From Microcoleus sp. FACHB-68 (GTDB lineage Bacteria > Cyanobacteriota > Cyanobacteriia > Cyanobacteriales > Oscillatoriaceae): a stretch of DNA of 64,000 nucleotides. The DNA lies in contig NZ_JACJOT010000008.1 of assembly GCF_014695715.1 (NCBI RefSeq), positions 1,426,001 through 1,490,000 on the forward strand. The letters run 5' to 3'. Numbering within the stretch: position 1 is the first letter of the stretch; each line of letters starts with the position of its first letter. This document shows positions 24,219 through 33,300 of the stretch, in pieces. Made by a program: the position numbers and the translations under genes. Under the pieces are notes generated by a model. That model was given only the letters and a program-made list of their open reading frames with translations. It did not search any database and was not told the DNA's origin.

Positions 24219-24394
24219 ATAGGCTATTTTTTGAAAGTAATTTTAATGGTTTGAAGAATAGGTGCGATGGGTAAATTTTTACTTGCACTGAGTTTTAACT
24301 CGGTAATCTAACTGATTGGCAGAAATTATCTTTAGTAAAATTTTCTTCTCTTACAATAGCAATTCTATAACCCTCCGTTTCATTTCGTCCAAGG

Positions 24395-24559
24395 ATGAAG
24401 CTTAAAGGCAAGACGAAAAAAACTTCCCCGGCACAGATGCGGCTACCTTGGGGGGAATGGGAGGCGAATAATCCAGAAATTGTTGCGGTGGCGAAAAAGT
24501 TTGTGTTGGCGAATTGTTACGATCCCAAGTTCGCTAGTCTGCTGTTTGAACCGGAGTGA
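24395..24559 (+). CDS. Short hypothetical protein (54 aa), parent of a truncated copy at 27417
   Basis: ATG 24395 follows AAGG closely and opens a 55-codon frame: a basic start (MKLKGKTKKTSPAQ), then RLPWGEWEANNPEIVAVAKK and LANCYDPKFASLLFEPE. It has no signal peptide or membrane segment. I do not recognise a family. A truncated copy of its last 24 codons lies at 27417-27488 beside the second kinase-GUN4 gene, with changes mostly at third codon positions. That pattern suggests the protein was under selection before or after duplication. Confidence 0.5.
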   Translation: MKLKGKTKKTSPAQMRLPWGEWEANNPEIVAVAKKFVLANCYDPKFASLLFEPE

Positions 24560-26915
24560 TGCCGGTGCCAGGTATCGGAAAGCTAGAACAGGCAAGGCTT
24601 CGTGAGATTAGACCCTGTTAAAAATCTTGAGAATCTTCTCAAAGCTTTATAGGTTACACTTTACAAGCCTGGACGCGAGAGAAGAGCAACCCCCACAAAC
24701 CACAACCAATCCAACCCAACCCCTCCCACCCCAACCAAACCCCACAAAAGCTCGACACGGGGAGGTGGCCCTCTGGTGCTTTGAGGGAAAAAGTTAGCTT
24801 ATCGTAGTCTTTCCATTCTCCATCCACACGCCATCCCACAAAGTCGCCCAGGCGACGTTCAGTTTCTATGTCGATTTTACCACCGGCCTTGAGCCAAAAG
24901 CGCTTTTGGACAGAAAAACCAAAGCGCCCGTTGCTGTATTTTACCCAAAGTTGGTCGATGGTACGCAGGTCTGTACAGGGAAAATTATCAATGCTTTCTC
25001 TATCAAGCCAGCCTTCTTCGTCTCGGTTAGCTGCTTTCAGCATCACTTGCCTTGTTTCCTTATCCGCTTCTTTCCAGCTTCCCGCTTTTAAGTAATCCCG
25101 CAATTGGCGATAATCTACACCTTTTTCTGAACGGAGATCGTCAGTATCTTCTTTCAACAATTCCAGCCAAGCTTTAATCGTTTGCGGACGATCTTTTGCC
25201 TCCAATTTCATGCCTTTGAGAATGGCTTCATTTTCCCAGTCTGCTATCTGGGGGTTATGCTGCTTGGGGGGTACTAAGGGATCATTTTTTTCTGTCCTGT
25301 ATTTGGCGAAACACGGGTGTTCTCCCGTTCGCACATAATACAGCGTCGCCGCTAAGGCATAAACATCCGTATAAGCACCCCGTTCCGCTTTCATCTGGTA
25401 CTGTTCAATAGGTGCGAAACCTTCTGTTCTAGAATTTGTATGCGTTTTTATTTGCCCTTCTGTAAATTCTCGCGCTAAACCAAAATCAATTAATACGGCA
25501 TCTAAATTTTGCCGGCGCAGGAGAATATTCAACGGTTTAACATCCCGGTGTAAAAAACCCCGTTCATGAACAAATGTCAGCGCTTCTCCTATTTGCCGAA
25601 TAATTCGCAAGGCTTCATGTTGCAACAAAATGCCGTTATCTTCCTGATACTCGTGTAAATTGATGCCGTTGATGTATTCCATCAACATACACCACAGTCC
25701 ATCCTCTTGAAACACTCGATATACTTGGGCGATATGGGGATGGCTGCATTTAGCTAAACACAGTGCTTCATTGACAAAGTCTTCCTGAAGTTTAGCAAAG
25801 TTACCTTTTTGTTGTGTTAAATGATTAAGTGTTTTGAGAGCAAGAATTCTCCCGGCAGGCTGTTCTTTGATGCGATAGGTAATGCCGAAGCCGCCGCTTC
25901 CGATAATAGCTTCAATAATATATTTGCCGTCTTGCAGTTTTTGACCGGCTGTCCAGAATGTTTCCCTATCGACTTCTTTCCAGTTTTCTGCTTTTAAGTA
26001 ATCCCGCAATTGGCGATAATTTACGCCTTTTTCTGAACGGATATCCTCAGTATCTTCTTTCAACAATTCCAGCCATGCTTTAATGGTTGGCGGACGATCT
26101 TTTACCTCCAATTTCATGCCTTTGAGAATGGCTTCATTTTCCCAGCCTGCTATCTGGGGATTATGTTGCATGGGGGGTACTAAGAGAAGATTTGCTTCTT
26201 TCATGAAGTTGGCAGGATACGGTAACTTTCCTGTTCGCACATAATACAGCGTTGCCGCTAAAGCATAGACATCCGTATAAGCACCCCGTTTTGCTATAAG
26301 CTCGTACTGCTCAATCGGTGCGAAACATGGTGTTAAAGAATTTGTATGGGTTCTTTTTTGCCCTTCTGCAAATTCTCGCGCTAGATCAAAACCACTTAAT
26401 ACGGCATCTAATCCTTGGGGACGCAGGAGAATATTCCACGGTTTAATATCCCCATGTAAAAAACCCCGTTCATGAACAAATGTCAGCGCTTCTCCTATTT
26501 GCCGAATAATTCCCAAGGCTTCATGTTGCGACAAAATCCCTCTGTTTTCTTGATAGTCGTGTAAATTGATGCCGTCGATGTATTCCATCAACATACACCA
26601 TAGTCCACCCTCTTGAAAAACGTCATAAACTTGCACGATATTGGGGTGTTTCCACTTTGCCAAACGAAACGCTCCCTTAACAAAGTCTTCCTGCAGTTTG
26701 GCAAAATTAGATCTATTTTGGCTTTGATGATTCAGAGTTTTAATCGCAAGGATTTTACCGTCTCTCTGCTCTTTGGCACGATAGGTGATGCCAAAGCCAC
26801 CGATTTCGATGATATCTTCAATAATATATTTGCCGTTTTGCAGGGCTTGGCCGGCTGTCCAGTGTGTCATAGGTGAGGAGGATGAAAAACCAGATGTACA
26901 CAGATTAACACAGAT
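24488..26915. repeat. Copy A of a duplicated kinase-GUN4 unit
   Basis: It runs from the end of the 54-aa gene through the kinase-GUN4 gene to a CAGATG...AACACAGAT leader repeat at 26891-26915. Its flanks match 27417-28963 closely. This copy additionally contains a second kinase domain. Confidence 0.85.
24654..26870 (-). CDS. Pseudokinase-kinase-GUN4 fusion protein
   Basis: The 738-aa protein has two kinase domains in tandem and a C-terminal GUN4 domain (about 590-700). Domain 1 (1-270) keeps Lys44 but has lost three key elements: helix-C Glu is Gly66, HRD is HGD (139-141, FLHGDIKPWN), and DFG is GFD (160-162). It should not catalyse transfer. Domain 2 (310-580) is complete: GSGGFG 324-329, Lys346, Glu368, HRD 441-443, DFG 462-464. 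Between them sits a truncated GUN4 start (YRQLRDYLKAENWKEVDRET), the scar of fusion of two duplicated genes. GUN4 binds porphyrins in chlorophyll synthesis, so tetrapyrrole-responsive signalling is plausible. The C-terminal tail is Gly/Trp-rich and unlike family members. Confidence 0.92.
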   Translation of the reverse strand: MTHWTAGQALQNGKYIIEDIIEIGGFGITYRAKEQRDGKILAIKTLNHQSQNRSNFAKLQEDFVKGAFRLAKWKHPNIVQVYDVFQEGGLWCMLMEYIDGINLHDYQENRGILSQHEALGIIRQIGEALTFVHERGFLHGDIKPWNILLRPQGLDAVLSGFDLAREFAEGQKRTHTNSLTPCFAPIEQYELIAKRGAYTDVYALAATLYYVRTGKLPYPANFMKEANLLLVPPMQHNPQIAGWENEAILKGMKLEVKDRPPTIKAWLELLKEDTEDIRSEKGVNYRQLRDYLKAENWKEVDRETFWTAGQKLQDGKYIIEAIIGSGGFGITYRIKEQPAGRILALKTLNHLTQQKGNFAKLQEDFVNEALCLAKCSHPHIAQVYRVFQEDGLWCMLMEYINGINLHEYQEDNGILLQHEALRIIRQIGEALTFVHERGFLHRDVKPLNILLRRQNLDAVLIDFGLAREFTEGQIKTHTNSRTEGFAPIEQYQMKAERGAYTDVYALAATLYYVRTGEHPCFAKYRTEKNDPLVPPKQHNPQIADWENEAILKGMKLEAKDRPQTIKAWLELLKEDTDDLRSEKGVDYRQLRDYLKAGSWKEADKETRQVMLKAANRDEEGWLDRESIDNFPCTDLRTIDQLWVKYSNGRFGFSVQKRFWLKAGGKIDIETERRLGDFVGWRVDGEWKDYDKLTFSLKAPEGHLPVSSFCGVWLGWEGLGWIGCGLWGLLFSRVQACKV

Positions 26916-26960
26916 AGATTATATGTATCTGCAATGTGCGGTTAATGTGTGAGCCGGCAA

Positions 26961-27116
26961 TTAGGTGAAAGTCGGCAAGGTAGCTAGAATGGCATCACAA
27001 GTAATAGATTGAACGATGCCTCTTTTTGCCAGTGCGGTGCATTGAAATGGCTTGCCGGTTGGGGAAAGAACAGCAGAAATGAGGATATTTGTGTCGAACA
27101 CAACTCGCAGTGTCAC
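26961..27116 (-). pseudogene. Truncated PIN-family toxin (VapC-like/COG1569)
   Basis: GTG 27116 opens a 52-codon frame encoding the N-terminal strand and catalytic Asp of a PIN nuclease (LRVVFDTNILISAVLSP), followed by GKPFQCTALAKRG. It ends at TAA about 50 residues in, before the other acidic residues of the active site. PIN toxins of this group are about 140 aa, so two-thirds is missing. It begins two bases after the stop of the antitoxin remnant, the usual VapBC order. Confidence 0.75.
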
Positions 27117-27118
27117 CG

Positions 27119-27352
27119 TTATGCCTCATGCAACAATTCGTCAATGAATTCTTCTCGTTCATCTTCTGTCATAGCATCCCAATCTCTCCCCCGTTTTGCC
27201 GTAGCTTGACGCGCTTTTTCCAGTGCATCCTGTGTTAAGTTTGCCCAAAATATCCAAGGCTGGGTTAGCAATATTTTTAATAATTCTTCTTACTTATTTG
27301 GGGGTAATTCTCTAACCAATTTAATAACTTGCTCATCGGTTAAAGCTAACAT
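27119..27352 (-). pseudogene. Antitoxin of the PIN module, interrupted by a stop
   Basis: A 78-codon frame from ATG 27352 reads MLALTDEQVIKLVRELPPNK, then TAA at codon 21 (27290-27292), then EELLKILLTQPW and a typical antitoxin tail (RDWDAMTEDEREEFIDELLH). A single CAA-to-TAA change explains the stop, giving K-Q-E-E-L-L. Together with the truncated toxin it shows the module is dead. Confidence 0.72.
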
Positions 27353-27416
27353 TGGGATGGGCTTACCTCTAGGGTTTTTACTCTTTAAATATTTATGCTA
27401 TTTTAGCAATCTAGCA

Positions 27417-27488
27417 GTGGCGAAAAAGTTTGTGTTGGCGAATTGTTACGATTCCAGGTTTGCCAGTCTGCTGTTTGAACCGGAGTGA
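27417..27488 (+). pseudogene. 3' fragment of the 54-aa gene copied with the kinase unit
   Basis: The fragment repeats the last 24 codons of the gene at 24395 with a few substitutions and no start codon. The duplication boundary is at 27417. Confidence 0.75.
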
Positions 27489-27575
27489 TGCCGGTGCCCG
27501 GTATCGAAAAGCTAGAACAGGTAAGGCTTCGTGAGATTTGACCCTGTTAAAAATCTTTAGAATCTTCTAAAAGCT

Positions 27576-28916
27576 TTATGGGTTACACTTTACAAGTCTG
27601 GACGCGCTCCAAGACCCCCACGCACACCACACACACTTCCCATAAGCAAATAGCCCCCTCCAACACACCGGGAGGTGACCCTCTGGTGTTTTGAGGGAGA
27701 AAGTTAGCTTATCGTAGTCTTCCCATTCTCCATTCACACGCCATCCCACCAAGTCGCCCAGGCGACATTCAGTTTCATAGTCGATATTACCACCGGCCTG
27801 GAGCCACAAGCGCTTTTGTACAGAAAAACCAAAGCGCCCGTTGCTGTATTTTACCCAAAGTTGGTCGATGGTACGCAGATCTGTGCAGGGAAAATTATCA
27901 ATGCTTTCTCTACTAAAGAAACCTTTTTGGTTAGCCGCTTTCAGCATCACTCGCCTTGTTTCTTCATCCGCTTCTTTCCAGCTTCCAGCTTTTAAGTAAT
28001 CCCGCAATTGCCGATAATCTATGCCTTTTTCTGAAAGAAGATCCTCAGTATCTTCTTTCAATACTTGTACGCTTTCTTCTAAAGGTAGATCGTCAGTATC
28101 TTCTTTCAACAATTCCAGCCAAGCTTTAATTGTTTGCGGACGATCTTTTGCCTCCAATTTCATGCCTTCGAGAATAGCTTCATTTTCCCAGTCTTCTATT
28201 TCAGGGTTATATTGCTTGGGAGACACTAAGGGAATATTTGCTTCTTTCCTGAATTCGGCAGGAAAGGGGTTTTTTCCTGTTCGCACATAATACAGCGTTG
28301 CTGCTAAAGCATAGACATCCGTATAAGCACCTCGTTCCGCTTTCAGTTCATACTGTTCAATGGGGGCGAAACATTCTGTTCTAGAATTTGTATGGATTCT
28401 TATTTGCCCTTCTGTAAATTCTCGCGCTAAACCAAAATCAATTAATACGGCATCTAAATTTTGCCGACGTAATAAAATATTCGCGGGTTTAACATCTCTA
28501 TGTAAAAATCCCCGTTCATGAACAAATGTCAGTGCTTCACCCATTTGCCGAATAATTCGCAAGGCTTCATGTTGCGGCAAAATTCCCTTATCTTCCTGAT
28601 ACTCGTGTAAATTGATGCCGTCGATGTATTCCATCGCCATGCACCAGAGTTCATCCTCTTGAAACACTCGATATACTTGGGCGATATGGGGATGGCTGCA
28701 TTTAGCTAAACACAGTGCTTCATTGACAAAGTCTTCCTGAAGTTTAGCAAAGTTACCTTTTTGTTGCGTCAAATGATTAAGCGTTTTGAGAGCAAGAATT
28801 CTCCCGGCAGGCTGTTCTTTGGCGCGGTAGGTAATACCGAAGCCGCCGCTTCCGATAATATCTGCAATAATATATTTGCCGTTTTGCAGTTTTTGGCCAG
28901 GTGTCCAGTAGCTCAT
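27576..28916 (-). CDS. Ser/Thr kinase-GUN4 protein
   Basis: The 446-aa protein starts at ATG 28916 (MSYWTPGQKLQNGKYI), matching the start of its paralogue. An upstream in-frame start at 28949 would translate a leader repeat and is rejected. The kinase domain (8-270) is complete: GSGGFG, catalytic Lys in ILALKTLNH, FLHRDVKPANILL and IDFGLAREF. A short linker containing duplicated KEDTDDL segments leads to the GUN4 domain (about 315-420). GUN4 in chlorophyll synthesis binds protoporphyrin and its Mg form and stimulates Mg-chelatase; here it may sense tetrapyrroles for the kinase, which is inference. The second kinase domain of the gene at 24654 is its closest relative. Confidence 0.92.
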   Translation of the reverse strand: MSYWTPGQKLQNGKYIIADIIGSGGFGITYRAKEQPAGRILALKTLNHLTQQKGNFAKLQEDFVNEALCLAKCSHPHIAQVYRVFQEDELWCMAMEYIDGINLHEYQEDKGILPQHEALRIIRQMGEALTFVHERGFLHRDVKPANILLRRQNLDAVLIDFGLAREFTEGQIRIHTNSRTECFAPIEQYELKAERGAYTDVYALAATLYYVRTGKNPFPAEFRKEANIPLVSPKQYNPEIEDWENEAILEGMKLEAKDRPQTIKAWLELLKEDTDDLPLEESVQVLKEDTEDLLSEKGIDYRQLRDYLKAGSWKEADEETRRVMLKAANQKGFFSRESIDNFPCTDLRTIDQLWVKYSNGRFGFSVQKRLWLQAGGNIDYETECRLGDLVGWRVNGEWEDYDKLTFSLKTPEGHLPVCWRGLFAYGKCVWCAWGSWSASRLVKCNP

Positions 28917-29015
28917 AAGTGAGGAGGGTTTTAAACCACAGATGCACACAGATTAACACAGATGATGGCGTTATGTTTCTGCGTGGGGAAGAGGTTTTAT
29001 TTTAACCGCAGATTC

Positions 29016-29065
29016 CGCAGGTGAAACTGGAATGTGCTTTGCTCGTCATTCAAGTTCCACCTGCG
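29016..29065. repeat. Imperfect inverted repeat before kinase copy B
   Basis: The arm at 29016-29034 (CGCAGGTGAAACTGGAATG) pairs with 29047-29065 at 17 of 19 positions around a 12-base loop. It resembles intergenic repeats of the CACAGATT/CGCAGATG type. Confidence 0.6.
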
Positions 29066-29164
29066 TCCGCAAATAAACGCAGATGTCGTTGTGATATTTT
29101 TGCTGGGTTATCGATATTTTGGCATGGGTTGGGTGTTTGCTGGGGGAGGTTTGGGGGAAAGGAT

Positions 29165-29962
29165 TTAATCTTGGATGGATGATTCTTGCATCCATGCTTG
29201 AACCATTGCAATTGCAATACCGGCGGGGGGAAAGATCGCTTTTAATAGTTCAATTCCACCTACTTTGAGCATTTTTTTGACTTTTTGATTGTGTTTGATT
29301 ACTGCTTCGACTGCTTCTTTATCTTTGAGAACTGGATGCGCGGCAATGTTGTTTTCTACGATACCTAATGTTTTTGGGCTGTTTAAGTCTTGGGTGGAAA
29401 TCTCATCAATTAACTGCTGCATTTGGGAGGCAGCTAACCCAATTTTTAGGGCGGATTCAACTTGGGTAATTTGAATTTCGAGAATTTGACCTAATGGGTT
29501 ATCAAATCCCATATCTGATAAAATTCCCGTCCAGGGGGGTGCCGGCATCGTTAATAAGGCTTCTAATAAATGAATTAATCTCACATCCTCTCCCTCTGCC
29601 TCGGCGAGTGTTTCTGCCTGGTGAAACACCTGTTTTGATGCTGCGCTGCGGTGCATTTGCTGCGGGAGTGGCGTGTCGGGTGCCGGCTTCGTGATCTGTG
29701 CTCGCAAGCGCTGGCGAAAGCGTGTTAAGTTAAACTCTGCTTGCTGAAACTTTTGCTTGAGAAATTCTACATCTGCTCTCACTTCATCTTGTTCCTGTGG
29801 TTTGAGCAATGTGCCGGCAAGCAAATTTTCTAAACCCGTATCGCACAGCTTGCAGAGTGCCATCGCTAAATGTGCCGGTTCGATGTGGGTAGCGTTGCCG
29901 ATTGTTGCCTCAGCCGCCGCCATTTCCCAAGTCAAAATTACTGCCGGTGAATAGTGCGTCAT
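29165..29962 (-). CDS. Stand-alone Clp N-terminal-domain protein
   Basis: The 265-aa protein has two Clp-N type repeats: VILTWEMAAAEATIGNATHIEPAHLAMALCK (first half, written here as the region 9-39) and SAASKQVFHQAETLAEAEG with VRLIHLLEALL (about 106-137). ClpA/B/C use this domain to bind adaptors or substrates, but no AAA ATPase module follows. A helical linker and a C-terminal hydrophobic stretch (LLKAIFPPAGIAIAMVQAWM, about 239-258) are present instead. It could act as an adaptor or substrate receptor. No partner is encoded nearby. It is divergent from the CheB/CheR hybrid. Confidence 0.8.
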   Translation of the reverse strand: MTHYSPAVILTWEMAAAEATIGNATHIEPAHLAMALCKLCDTGLENLLAGTLLKPQEQDEVRADVEFLKQKFQQAEFNLTRFRQRLRAQITKPAPDTPLPQQMHRSAASKQVFHQAETLAEAEGEDVRLIHLLEALLTMPAPPWTGILSDMGFDNPLGQILEIQITQVESALKIGLAASQMQQLIDEISTQDLNSPKTLGIVENNIAAHPVLKDKEAVEAVIKHNQKVKKMLKVGGIELLKAIFPPAGIAIAMVQAWMQESSIQD

Positions 29963-30383
29963 AAATTAAGAACCTTCCTCAATATTTTTAATCATATATT
30001 TTTCTTTCTTTCGTGTTTTGTCGGCACTCAGAATCAATCATAGATAAGTAAAATTAAAATCAACAAATTGCTTTACAAATTATTACTTTCTACTAAAACC
30101 TATTGCTCATTCAATGCCGGCAGCGCTTTAGTCGTAATTGCCGGCTTATAGTTAACAATTTCTATCCGCAACCTATACGGCTTAGTCTGCTTGATAAGAT
30201 ACAGAAAGTATAGGGAAAGGTTATATAATAACTACCACGGGGAAAGAGCAACCTTAGAAATGGACAAAATAAGTCACTCCTAATCTAACTATTTGGTTTT
30301 TTTAAGAAGGCTAAGACATCGTGTGTCCATTATCTGCTTCATTAAGCTTCACATTTGTCGGATCAAGTATTCAAGTAAGAATT
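29963..30383. other. Divergent intergenic region
   Basis: 420 bases between the Clp-N gene and the hybrid kinase gene. An isolated TATAAT occurs at 30224-30229 without a convincing -35. No RNA gene or conserved repeat was seen. Confidence 0.5.
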
Positions 30384-33300
30384 ATGAACCCGATAGAATC
30401 TTCTAGCCAATCTGAAAACCAAGCGACGGCTGCCGGCACAGCCGATGAGAATCAACAGAACGAAAACCAACTTTTTCCAATCGTCGGCATCGGCGCTTCT
30501 GCCGGCGGTTTAGAAGCATTCACTGCATTACTGAAAGCCCTACCTACCGATACCGGCATGGCTTTTGTGCTGATTCAACACTTAGCCCCCCAGCATAAAA
30601 GCCTATTAACTGAAATCCTTTCCAAAACAACCCAGATGCCGGTGAAGGAAGTAGAGGAAGGCATGATAGTAGAACCTAACAGCGTCTACATCATTCCACC
30701 TAATACAAAAATGGCGATTGTTCGGGGTGAATTGAAACTGATGCCCCGCGAGAAGATTGAAGGAAAATATATGCCGGTGGATGCGTTTTTGCAATCACTG
30801 AGCATGGATCGCAAGAACAAAGCAATTGGGGTGGTTCTGTCTGGGATGGATGGAGACGGCACCCTAGGAGTTGAGGCAATTAAAAGCGAGGGTGGCATTA
30901 CTTTTGCCCAATGTGAAGACACGGCTAAGTATGATAGTATGCCCAACAATGCTGTTGCCAGTGGTCGGGTAGATTTTATTCTGCCTCCCAAAGAAATTGC
31001 GCTAAAGCTGGGGAATATCAGCCGGCATCCCTATGTTACGCAGCCCATACCTTTATCGGCGAATGACTTACTTTTTGAAAATCCAAATCTCCTACAGCAG
31101 ATTTTTAGCTTACTCTTAGCCAGTGCCGGCGTTGATTTTACGTGTTACAAGCACCCCACTATTAAGCGACGCATCATGCGACGCATGGCTTTATACCAAT
31201 TTCCAACGCTTGAGGATTATGTCGCCTATCTTCAGGAAACACCGGACGAAGTGACGGCTTTGTACAAAGACATCTTGATTAATTTCACTTGTTTTTTCCG
31301 TGATCCTGAATCCTTTGAAGTCTTAAAGAACAAAGTATTTCCCAGCATCATCAAAGATAAACCCCTAGATACACCGATTCGGATCTGGGTGCCAGGGTGT
31401 TCAACAGGTGAAGAAGTTTACTCGATTGCTATTTGCTTGCAAGAGTTTTTGGAAGCTGAGGAAACGAATATCCCCATCCAGATTTTTGCCACCGATATTA
31501 GTGATAGCGCCATTGAGAAAGCCCGCGCCGGTATCTACACAGACAAGCAGGTTCAAGATGTTTCGCCGGCAAGTCTTCAGCAATTTTTTATCAAACTAAA
31601 TGAAAGCGGTTACCAAATCAAAAAATATATTCGAGATAAATGCATCTTTGCTAAACAAAACGTTAGCCAAGATCCGCCTTTCTCCAAACTAGATTTAATC
31701 AGTTGCCGAAATATGCTGATTTATCTAGGGCCGGCTTTACAAAAAAAAATTATCCCGCTTTTCCATTATGCGCTCAATCCCATAGGTTTTTTGATGCTTG
31801 GCTCATCTGAAACAACCGGCGAATTTTCTGACTTGTTTGCCCTAGTGGATAAAAAGCAAAAAATTTATTCCAGAAAATTTGCCCCAACTCGACAGAACTT
31901 TAACTTTGCTACGACCACATATCCGGTTGAGAAACTAACGACGAATAAGCCAATCGACGAGGAGATTCCCAAAACCCTCGACCTGCAAAAAGAGGCTGAT
32001 CGAATCGTCTTAAGTAAATACGCCCCAGCCGGCGTCGTGATTAACGATGAGATGGACATTTTGCAATTTCGGGGAGACATTAGTCTTTATCTAGAACCTG
32101 CTCCCGGAACCGCAAGCCTCAACCTCTTAAAAATGTTGCGAACCGTCTTTTTGCTAGCTGTGCGAACAGCAATCCATCAGGCAAAAGAGCAGAACATCCC
32201 GATAAAGAAAGAAGGCATCCAGGTCAAAAATCAGGAGCAATCCAGGGAAGTCAATATTGAGGTTATTCCCTTTAAACCTGACACTTCTGTAGAAGTCTAC
32301 TTTTTAGTCTTATTTGAGGATGTTACCCCAATAAGTTCTGAGTCTAAAGTAACCAAATTCAGTTGGATAAACGCTCTCAAGGGAAACCAGAAAACCGACC
32401 AGACTGCCCAAGATCGTGAGATTGTTCGACTTCTGCAAGAGCTAACTGCCACAAAGGAGTATTTGCAGTCCATTATTGCCGAAAAAGAAGCCAGCAACGA
32501 AGAACTTATAATTGCCAACGAAGAGATTCTCTCCAGCAACGAGGAGTTCCAAAGCACAAATGAGGAACTGCAAACTGCCAAAGAAGAAATTCAGGCAACG
32601 AATGAAGAACTAAACACGATTAACGAGGAACTGAAAAATCGCAATGTTGAAATTAGTCAGGTTAACAATGACCTGAGCAATCTGCTCAATAGTGTGAATA
32701 TTCCCATCTTGATGTTGGGAAAAGATTTGTGTATTCGGCTGTTCACGCCTTTAGCAAAAACTGTGCTAAATATCATTTCTACAGATGTTGGGCGCTCGAT
32801 TGGGGATATTCAGACCCATATAAACGTGCCCCATTTAGAGAAGTTAATCAGGGAGGTTATTGACACCGGCACCATTGCTGAGCTTGAAATTCAAGAGCGC
32901 TCCGGCTATTGGTATAACCTGCGAATATTGCCCTACCTAACGCGAGATAACAAGATTGATGGCGCAGTGCTCGTGTTAGTCGATATTGACGCGCTCAAAC
33001 ACAGTGCACAACAGTTGCAAGAATCCCGTGATTATGCCGAAGCCATCGTGGCCACCGTCAGAGCGCCCCTCGTTGTTTTAGACTCACAATTACGCGTAAA
33101 AACGGTGAATCGGTCTTTCTATGAAACCTTCCAAGTAACGCCAGAAGAAACAGAACAAAAACTTATCTTTGATCTTGGGAACGGTCAGTGGAACATTCCC
33201 AGACTGCGCCAGCTGTTAGAACAGGTTCTCTCACAAGATACGCTGATTCACGACTTTGAAGTAACTCATGAATTTTTAAACATTGGCAACAAAACGATGC

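Larger units (their letters stand above)
27417..28963. repeat. Copy B of the duplicated kinase-GUN4 unit
   Basis: Copy B matches copy A in the 54-aa gene fragment, the spacer, the kinase, the GUN4 region and the CAGATG...AACACAGAT leader repeat (28939-28963). By eye the shared non-coding flank is over 90% identical. Confidence 0.85.

Noticed and set aside
28917-28949. Upstream start of kinase copy B
   Set aside because: Would translate the leader repeat; the paralogue starts at the equivalent of 28916.
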